Shown here one piece after another: positions 15,504 through 19,952 of a DNA stretch of 20,415 nt. The notes below the pieces were generated by a model. It worked only from the letters and a program-made list of their open reading frames with translations, did no database searches and had not been told where the DNA came from. Both the position numbers and the translations under genes were made by a program. Position 1 is the first letter of the stretch, and each line of letters begins with the position of its first letter. The stretch comes from a virus. Location: IMG/VR virus record IMGVR_UViG_3300028388_004790, positions 1 through 20,415 of that record; one strand, written 5' to 3'.

Positions 15504-16023
15504 CGATTACCTCGGCTTGGGGTAGTTGGGCGGGCTCTTTTTTGGGCTCCACGTTGATACTAAGGAGTGGGGCGGAGACGGAGACTTGTTCGGGGGTGGA
15601 TTCACCGAGGACACGTCCCAGGGAATCCAAGACTTGGGCGGCGGTTTGGAGTTGGCCTTTTTTCATGGCCGCGTTGACGAGGCGGATTCGCATGGTTTGG
15701 ATGCGGGCCAGCATGTTTTCGCGGTCTTTTTTCCAGTCTTCTTCGTTCCAGATGCTGACTTGGTGCCAGTCGCGCCAGGCGGTGGCGACGCCGATGCCTT
15801 CGCGGGCGGCGTGGTCGTAGACGAGTTGGCGGGTGCTGTGGCCGTCGAGTTGGTGGCGGTAGAGGCGGCGGCGGCGGGCTTCGATGAACTCTTCGGCGCG
15901 TTTGTCGCCACGGGTGCGGCGTTCTTTTTTGGGTTTGTCGATATTTTCGGGGGAGTATTTGTCGAGTTCGTGCTCGAATTCTTGGTTTTCGGTAACGTTT
16001 TGCTCTTCGGACATAGTATCCAT
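15442..16023 (-). CDS. Small terminase subunit-like HTH protein
   Basis: A 193-aa protein, ATG at 16023 (a second ATG is four codons in). The N-terminal 50 residues are acidic then basic. Residues 52-90 (RRLYRHQLDGHSTRQLVYDH, GIGVATAWRDWHQV) look like a helix-turn-helix DNA-binding domain. Residues 100-141 (ENMLARIQTMRIRLVNAAMK, QLQTAAQVLDSLGRVLG) are helical, as in the oligomerisation core of small terminases. Small terminases recognise the packaging site and stimulate the large subunit. It lies 6 bases after the large terminase gene, the reverse of the usual small-then-large order. Compare the 117-aa protein at 19339, which shows the same two-part pattern. Function inferred from this and position. 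Confidence 0.68.
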   Translation of the reverse strand: MDTMSEEQNVTENQEFEHELDKYSPENIDKPKKERRTRGDKRAEEFIEARRRRLYRHQLDGHSTRQLVYDHAAREGIGVATAWRDWHQVSIWNEEDWKKDRENMLARIQTMRIRLVNAAMKKGQLQTAAQVLDSLGRVLGESTPEQVSVSAPLLSINVEPKKEPAQLPQAEVIDAIETRIEPENHQREHQEAD

Positions 16024-16029
16024 TGTGCT

Positions 16030-17277
16030 CTAGTACAGCCTATATGATGTTTTGCCCATCAGGCCGGCTTTTGCGAGGTTGAATTGCTGGAGGCAGAGGT
16101 AGCCGAAGGCGTCGAAGGCGTGGTCCACGCCGAGGTTTTTGTTGGGGAGGCCCGTTCCAGGGGTGTAGGTGAGGGTGCGGAGGGATTTGATGAGTTCGCG
16201 GCAGCGGGGATGGATGAAGCAGCGGCGGGTATTGGTGGCGTCGAGGAGGGCGGTGTTGACGGCGGTGATTTTGTCGCGGATTTTCCAGGGGGATTTGGGG
16301 GTGGAGACGCTGAAGCCGGATTTGCGGAGGATGGTGTGGTCGGTGAAGCCGACGCCGGCGGTTTTGCGGGCGCCGCCGGTGGGGTCGGGGCAGGCGATGA
16401 TGCGACGTTCCACGCCATAGCGGCGGGTGACTTCTTCGGCGAAGTCCCAGGTGGTGGCGCCGCCGGTGAGCATGATTTCGTCGAAGACGTAGAGGGTGTC
16501 GCCGGTTTTGACGGCGCAGATGCCGGACATGGGGTCGACGTTGAAGTCGATGCCGAGGAGGAGGGGGAGGATTGGGATGTCTTTGGCGTCGGTGCTGATG
16601 TTGGCGTCGCTGAAGCTGACGGCGACGAGGCCGCTGAGGTTTTCGAAGCTGGCTTCGAATTCTTGGCGGAAGGTGCGGGCGTCGAGTTGGGCGCGGGCCG
16701 CTTCGACTTCTTCGGGTGGGACGTTGCCGCCTTCGATGGTGGTGAAGCTCCAGCGCTTCCAGTTGGGGTCGTCGGTGGCGGCGTATTGCCAGAGTTCGTA
16801 GAACCAGCTGGCCGTTCCATCGGGGGTGGAGATGAAGAGGCCCCAGCCTTGTTTGTCGGCGAGGGCGGGGCGGATGACTTCGGACCAGACGCTGGGGTCC
16901 ATGAAGGCGGCTTCGTCGAGGACGACGCCGGCGAGGCTGCGGCCCCGGAGGGCCATGGCGTTTTCGGTGCCTTTGAGTTCGATCATCGATCCATTCACGA
17001 GTTCGAGTTTGAGGTCGGTTTCGTTTTTGGATTTGATCCAGGAGTTGGGGACGAGGCGTTTGAGGACTTTCCAGGAAATGTCCTTGGCCATGCGGTAGGT
17101 GGGGGCGCAGTAGAAGAAGGTTTCGCCGGGGCGTTCGATCGCTCCACGCACCAGCTCGATGCAGGCGAGGTAGGACTTGCCGAAGCGGCGGCCTGCGACG
17201 AGGACGCGGAAGCGGGTGCGATCGGTGAAGACCTCGCCCTGAGCGTGGCGGAGCGTGAGTTCCGGGACCTTTGCCAT
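16030..17277 (-). CDS. terL: Terminase large subunit (DNA packaging ATPase/nuclease)
   Basis: A 415-aa protein with the expected motif order. Walker A is AGRRFGKS (28-35). Walker B is GVVLDEAAF (117-125, Asp121 and catalytic Glu122). The coupling motif is ISTPDG (149-154). The nuclease domain begins LGIDFNVDPMSG (241-252, metal-binding Asp244), with a second acidic site near CPDPTG and the last at DHAFDAFGY (386-393). The enzyme pumps DNA into the capsid using ATP and cuts concatemers. Start ATG at 17277. The GC-rich leader upstream carries inverted repeats. Very long shadow frames on both strands over this gene come from its strong codon bias and are not genes. Confidence 0.97.
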   Translation of the reverse strand: MAKVPELTLRHAQGEVFTDRTRFRVLVAGRRFGKSYLACIELVRGAIERPGETFFYCAPTYRMAKDISWKVLKRLVPNSWIKSKNETDLKLELVNGSMIELKGTENAMALRGRSLAGVVLDEAAFMDPSVWSEVIRPALADKQGWGLFISTPDGTASWFYELWQYAATDDPNWKRWSFTTIEGGNVPPEEVEAARAQLDARTFRQEFEASFENLSGLVAVSFSDANISTDAKDIPILPLLLGIDFNVDPMSGICAVKTGDTLYVFDEIMLTGGATTWDFAEEVTRRYGVERRIIACPDPTGGARKTAGVGFTDHTILRKSGFSVSTPKSPWKIRDKITAVNTALLDATNTRRCFIHPRCRELIKSLRTLTYTPGTGLPNKNLGVDHAFDAFGYLCLQQFNLAKAGLMGKTSYRLY

Positions 17278-17282
17278 GGGGG

Positions 17283-17336
17283 TGTGCTACAGAAGAATGT
17301 TTGGGTGCGTATATTTTTTGGCCCTGTAGCACAGGG
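17283..17336 (-). repeat. Inverted repeat in the leader of the large terminase gene
   Basis: TGTGCTACAG (17283-17292) and its exact complement CTGTAGCACA (17325-17334) are separated by 32 bases containing an AT-rich stretch (around 17311-17319). The right arm overlaps a second palindrome, CCCTGT-AGC-ACAGGG (17322-17336). Nothing here codes. Possible operator, RNA hairpin or packaging site, just before the large terminase start. Confidence 0.6.
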
Positions 17337-17361
17337 TACTTGACTTTTGCTCCGCAACCCG

Positions 17362-17409
17362 CCCCCGGTGGCCGGGGGTGGTGCGGTGGCCCGGCGTGGT
17401 GGCCGGGCC
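17362..17409. repeat. Two adjacent strong GC hairpins
   Basis: CCCCCGG-TGG-CCGGGGG (17362-17378) and GGCCCGGC-GTGGTG-GCCGGGCC (17388-17409) are perfect 7- and 8-bp stems, 9 bases apart, between the 45-aa gene and the large terminase. No T-run follows on either strand, so these are not ordinary terminators. Confidence 0.75.
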
Positions 17410-17421
17410 GGTGGTGGCTGG

Positions 17422-17559
17422 TCAGTCTTCCAGCGCTGCCAGCAGCTGCCTGGTGCGTTCCAGTAGCTCAGCGGTGAGCTGCTGCTGCCGCTCGTCTGCC
17501 TGGCGCATCTGCTCCAGCGCAGCGGCGAACTGATCGGCAAGGGGTGTGGGGCGATCCAT
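17422..17559 (-). CDS. Small helical protein, unknown function
   Basis: A 45-aa protein starting MDRPTPLADQFAAALEQMRQ, then a Gln/Glu/Leu-rich helix (QQQLTAELLERTRQLLAALE) that could form a coiled coil. ATG at 17559. It is followed by the two GC hairpins and then the large terminase. No function recognised. It may be a small regulator or simply a structural helper; the sequence does not decide. Confidence 0.6.
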   Translation of the reverse strand: MDRPTPLADQFAAALEQMRQADERQQQLTAELLERTRQLLAALED

Positions 17560-17600
17560 GGGATGGAAGCGGTGAGGGTAGGGGTGGCCCTCGTATCTGT

Positions 17601-17606
17601 ATTGTA
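17601..17606 (-). promoter_or_regulatory. Candidate promoter (extended -10) before the 45-aa gene and terminase
   Basis: The minus strand reads TGCTACAATACAG, a good extended -10 (TGnTACAAT). No convincing -35 is seen 17 bases upstream. It lies 42 bases before the ATG of the 45-aa gene, so it could drive the structural block. Confidence 0.4.
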
Positions 17607-17643
17607 GCAGATCAGCGCAGCAAACGCGAGACTGTAATAAAAC

Positions 17644-17859
17644 TTAATCCCGCCCAGCGGTGAGATCAGCCGCGCCAGCCGCTGCGGTGCCTAGGCAGGC
17701 AGCCGCCAGCGCTGCGGACATCAGCAGCGGCACAGCGTGAGTCTGAGCGGCTTCACGGTGTGGGAGCTTAGCGGCTGCCGTGCCAATAGCAACGGTGCCG
17801 AATGCGGCAGCCGTGCCAGTGATAGCAAAAATGGCGATTCTGAGAGAGATCCTATGCAT
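17644..17859 (-). CDS. Small two-helix membrane protein
   Basis: A 71-aa protein starting MHRISLRIAIFAITGTAAAF. Two hydrophobic segments are visible (about 5-28 and 43-64), separated by a short polar loop with His and Arg. It ends GAADLTAGRD. The size and two membrane helices are compatible with a holin-like protein, but no lysis gene is seen in the window, so this is only a possibility. It lies 17 bases downstream of the 49-aa membrane gene. Alanine-rich GC-biased frames can also look like this by chance, so confidence is moderate. Confidence 0.5.
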   Translation of the reverse strand: MHRISLRIAIFAITGTAAAFGTVAIGTAAAKLPHREAAQTHAVPLLMSAALAAACLGTAAAGAADLTAGRD

Positions 17860-17876
17860 GGCCTAAGGAAGCGGTT

Positions 17877-18026
17877 TTACAGTGAAGAATTGATTAAGTT
17901 TTGTGGGGGCGATCTCACGAAGCCAGCGCCAGTGGCCCGCTCCGGCCTGGACTCAGTGGCCCATAGCAGGACAATCAGCGGAAGGGTGAGAAGCACCAGC
18001 AAGAGTGCTGCGGTGGTGGTGAGCAT
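17877..18026 (-). CDS. Small single-helix membrane protein
   Basis: A 49-aa protein, MLTTTAALLLVLLTLPLIVL followed by LWATESRPERATGAGF. Residues 5-22 form one strongly hydrophobic helix; the rest is a short polar tail. The gene is too short for ordinary gene finders but lies about 45 bases downstream of a good promoter (TTGACA, 16 bases, TATTGT). Function unknown; small membrane proteins of this kind in phages include holins, lysis helpers and host-membrane modifiers. Confidence 0.6.
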   Translation of the reverse strand: MLTTTAALLLVLLTLPLIVLLWATESRPERATGAGFVRSPPQNLINSSL

Positions 18027-18072
18027 GGAAGGAAGGGAACGGGCCAGGGGTGGGGGTCATCCGTTCCCTAAT

Positions 18073-18100
18073 ACAATAACAGATCACGCCACTGTGTCAA
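18073..18100 (-). promoter_or_regulatory. Sigma70-type promoter for the small membrane genes
   Basis: Minus strand: TTGACA (18095-18100), 16-base spacer, TATTGT (18073-18078). The -35 lies inside the last codons of the 47-aa gene. The hexamers are the same as in the promoter at 18923-18951. Downstream start is at 18026. Confidence 0.68.
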
Positions 18101-18227
18101 CGGATCGCACCACATACGGCAACCCTTGCTCCCAGCCGGTAACGCACCAGCCCGTAGGCGAATCCTGGGAGCGCTCAGCGGTGACGCGCTGGCCGGTAAA
18201 AGTGACCGACAGGATAGTGTCCAGCAT
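18084..18227 (-). CDS. Small protein, unknown function
   Basis: A 47-aa protein, MLDTILSVTFTGQRVTAERS then PTGWCVTGWEQGLPYVVRSV, ending VDTVA. It starts 4 bases after the stop of the 221-aa gene, which suggests coupled translation. Two Gly-Trp pairs and one Cys suggest a small folded beta domain. Nothing more can be said of its role. Its last codons contain a promoter for the genes that follow. Confidence 0.65.
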   Translation of the reverse strand: MLDTILSVTFTGQRVTAERSQDSPTGWCVTGWEQGLPYVVRSVDTVA

Positions 18228-18230
18228 CGC

Positions 18231-18896
18231 TCAACCCCCGTAGTAGGGAGCCACTGGCTCCAGAATCACCGGGAACGGAACGTCTTCTAGCCGTGCAACA
18301 TAGGCGCCGTGCTTATCGCTCCATGCCGGTTCTTTGCTGGTCAGTGCATCCCTAACCTCACCAGTTGGCCACTGGCTGTAACCCACACTGAAGCGATCGT
18401 TCCAGCGTTGCAGCGCTGGCCATTCGTTGCCGTAGTCTGCGGCAATAGGCCGGGCGAACCAGCCGCAGACCCAATCAAAGAACCCAGACTCTCCGATCCG
18501 ATCAACCCGGAAGACTGAGAAACTGCCGTAGTTTCCTCTCACATCTCCACCTAGGTGGCGCTCCACCACCACGTAGAGGTCGTCACACCAGCACCAGTCA
18601 GCGGCGTCCTCAGGAGCAAAGACACTGAAAACCAGCTGAGCGCTGAGATCTTGATCGTGGTTGTAAGTGTTGTCGCGCAGCACTTGCACGTACTGCTGGT
18701 GAGTTTCCCTGGCGAACCACCGCAGGAGCGCTGGTTCTTCCTCGGTTGCCCAATTGCCGGAATCTATGTGATCGGGCAGCGGCAACGGTTCGCCCAAACT
18801 CTCCAGGATGTGGAGGTCTGAGTCCAGGGTTGGGCAATCCCAGCAGATACGGTCTGCTGTGGCGATCGCCTCAGGCTTGAGAAGTGTTGAGGTCAT
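18231..18896 (-). CDS. Trp/Asp-rich protein of unknown function
   Basis: A 221-aa protein; I place the start at ATG 18896 (MTSTLLKPEAIATADRICWD) because it lies just downstream of a good promoter. An earlier TTG at 18935 is unlikely. It is acidic and rich in Trp and Cys, with CWDC near the start, WCWCDDLYVVVERHLGGDVR, GFFDWVCGWFARPIAADYG and RWNDRFSVGYSQWPTG. No signal peptide or membrane helix. I do not recognise the family. It is the first gene of a leftward accessory operon divergent from the HTH operon. Early expression or a host-takeover role is possible but is inference from position. Confidence 0.78.
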   Translation of the reverse strand: MTSTLLKPEAIATADRICWDCPTLDSDLHILESLGEPLPLPDHIDSGNWATEEEPALLRWFARETHQQYVQVLRDNTYNHDQDLSAQLVFSVFAPEDAADWCWCDDLYVVVERHLGGDVRGNYGSFSVFRVDRIGESGFFDWVCGWFARPIAADYGNEWPALQRWNDRFSVGYSQWPTGEVRDALTSKEPAWSDKHGAYVARLEDVPFPVILEPVAPYYGG

Positions 18897-18922
18897 GGCG
18901 TGGTGTGCCGAACGACCCCCAG

Positions 18923-18951
18923 ACAATAAGCACAACGCTCCACCCTGTCAA
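18923..18951 (-). promoter_or_regulatory. Sigma70-type promoter, leftward, for the 221-aa gene operon
   Basis: Minus strand: TTGACA (18946-18951, perfect -35), 17-base spacer, TATTGT (18923-18928). The ATG follows about 26 bases after the -10. A CGCTCCA motif sits in the spacer. Confidence 0.8.
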
Positions 18952-18952
18952 C

Positions 18953-19006
18953 ACATCCAGCCCGTCCAATCCGTCCAGGTTTTCCAGGTTGACGGATCCG
19001 TCCATT
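18953..19006 (+). repeat. 9-bp tandem repeat (iteron-like) array between divergent promoters
   Basis: Reading in steps of nine: ACATCCAGC, CCGTCCAAT, CCGTCCAGG, TTTTCCAGG, TTGACGGAT, CCGTCCATT. Five of six units carry the core TCCA at the same place; the exception is the promoter -35 unit. The array lies in the 107-base non-coding gap and runs over the rightward -35. Likely a binding site for a regulator or initiator. Confidence 0.65.
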
Positions 19007-19017
19007 CTTTCTACTGT
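18989..19017 (+). promoter_or_regulatory. Sigma70-type promoter, rightward, for the HTH protein operon
   Basis: TTGACG (18989-18994), 17-base spacer, TACTGT (19012-19017). The transcript would begin near 19024, about 20 bases before the ATG at 19043. Its -35 is embedded in the 9-bp repeat array, so binding there should block it. Confidence 0.72.
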
Positions 19018-19042
19018 GCTGGGGTAGTTTCACGCTCCACCC

Positions 19043-19339
19043 ATGGGCCAACACCGCAACCCTGAGCCAGCGCTTGTGCTGCTGGACTCACACGGTATCT
19101 ACATCCCGCAGCTGTTCTGCGCTGACATAACGCAGGAGGAAGCGGAACTTATGTGCGTTGACTGGGAAGACGTCCAAACGTGCCAAGCCGGACCAGATCA
19201 AGAGTGGTATTGGGAGGCTTGGGATTGCATCCTGCAATCCGCCAGCGTCACAGACGAAAACGGCATCACTTGGACGCTCCACCAGGACGGCGACTTGTGG
19301 GAGATCCCGGAAGGCTTCACGTTCCCGGAGTGCTGCTGA
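19043..19339 (+). CDS. Acidic Trp-rich protein of unknown function
   Basis: A 98-aa protein, MGQHRNPEPALVLLDSHGIY then IPQLFCADITQEEAELMCVD. The middle has the pattern QEWYWEAWDCILQSASV, and it ends HQDGDLWEIPEGFTFPECC. Very acidic and rich in Trp, Cys and Glu. Similar small 'LLLDshGiYiPq...WYWeAWd' proteins seem familiar from accessory regions of phages and plasmids, without known function. Its stop overlaps the next start (TGATG). A DNA-mimic or anti-defence role would fit the charge but is speculation. No clear ribosome site; the leader is short. Confidence 0.78.
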   Translation: MGQHRNPEPALVLLDSHGIYIPQLFCADITQEEAELMCVDWEDVQTCQAGPDQEWYWEAWDCILQSASVTDENGITWTLHQDGDLWEIPEGFTFPECC

Positions 19340-19692
19340 TGACAAGCCAAGAGATCGCGCAGCGTCACAGCTACGCTCGCGCCATGTTGGAACGTGGCTG
19401 CCGTGTCGCCAGCGTCGCCACCATGGTGAGCGCTAAGTTCCAGGTTTCACGCTCCACCGCTTACGCTGACGTCCGCGCAGCGTCTGAAGAAATCGCAGCA
19501 AGCGATGACGGACCAGCCGACACGGAAACGTGCCAGCCATTGGACGCTGAAACAATCCAGGGCCAGCTCGCTCACCTTATCGACGTTGCAGCGGCAGCCG
19601 GTGACGTTAAAGCAGTGTGCCAGCTTGTAAAAGCCGCTGACGCTGCCAAACGCTGGCAGGGTTACCAAACGTCCCAGGGTGGCTGGGTCTGA
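19339..19692 (+). CDS. HTH protein, small-terminase-like
   Basis: A 117-aa protein beginning MTSQEIAQRHSYARAMLERG. The start at 19339 is set by the TGATG overlap; the longer frame from 19180 is a shadow. Residues 24-45 (ASVATMVSAKFQVSRSTAYA) form a helix-turn-helix. Residues about 68-107 (LDAETIQGQLAHLIDVAAAA, GDVKAVCQLVKAADAAKRW) are helical and resemble small-terminase cores. The order HTH, linker, helix pair parallels the protein at 15442-16023. It could be the true packaging-site recognition subunit, a duplicated relative, or a transcription regulator of this divergent region. It is on the opposite strand from the large terminase, 2 kb away. Confidence 0.68.
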   Translation: MTSQEIAQRHSYARAMLERGCRVASVATMVSAKFQVSRSTAYADVRAASEEIAASDDGPADTETCQPLDAETIQGQLAHLIDVAAAAGDVKAVCQLVKAADAAKRWQGYQTSQGGWV

Positions 19693-19701
19693 AACGCTCC
19701 A

Positions 19702-19727
19702 GGGCTGGCCTTTGGTTGGCCCTTTCT
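19702..19727 (+). terminator. Likely terminator for the rightward operon
   Basis: GGGCTGGCC and GGTTGGCCC pair around a TTT loop (9 pairs, three of them G-T), followed by TTTCTT. It begins 10 bases after the HTH gene stop. Confidence 0.6.
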
Positions 19728-19738
19728 TGCGCCTGTGC

Positions 19739-19752
19739 GTGAGACTCATGAG
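19739..19752 (+). repeat. 14-bp direct repeat, copy 1
   Basis: GTGAGACTCATGAG occurs here and again at 20102-20115 inside the nuclease gene. GAGACT is repeated at 19750 and 19762. The rest of 19728-19899 shows only an AT-rich inverted repeat (GGCATAAC 19820-19827, GTTATGTC 19842-19849) and no gene I can support. Confidence 0.6.
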
Positions 19753-19882
19753 ACTGAGAACGAGACTCAATAAGCTCAGCGCTCCACCACTCCAGGGATT
19801 CCCGTTGCGGGCGCAGGGAGGCATAACATAATTGTTTTTAGGTTATGTCCCCAGCGCAGTAATAGCAGGCGTTCCAGGGCAG

Positions 19883-19952
19883 TGAATGGCTTTTTGCGCC
19901 TATGAATGGCTTTTTTCGTGCGAGCGCAGCGAGCACTGTGAATGCGATTTTT
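19883..19952 (+). repeat. Three TGAATG-poly(T) direct repeats at the end of the nuclease gene
   Basis: TGAATGGCTTTTT (19883-19895), TGAATGGCTTTTTT (19903-19916) and TGAATGCGATTTTT (19939-19952). Related copies lie at 20288 and 20372. The second and third encode the repeated peptide EKSHS ... EKSHS at the end of the nuclease. Confidence 0.6.

Noticed and set aside
16040-17343. Open frames of 419 aa (+) and 430 aa (-) over the terminase gene
   Set aside because: Their products are almost only Gly/Glu/Asp/Ala or Arg/His/Pro, the expected shadows of a strongly codon-biased GC-rich gene with clear terminase motifs.
18858-18870. Cyanobacterial origin proven by a HIP1 site (GCGATCGC)
   Set aside because: Only one exact copy was seen; cyanobacterial chromosomes with HIP1 usually have many. 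It is a weak hint, not proof.
18962-19006. 9-bp repeats as a CRISPR or minisatellite array
   Set aside because: Units are too short, degenerate and without spacers; they fit protein-binding iterons or operators better.
19693-19899. A tRNA gene or integration site in the non-coding stretch
   Set aside because: No T-arm-like GTTCGAATC sequence or cloverleaf was found, and no integrase gene is in the window.
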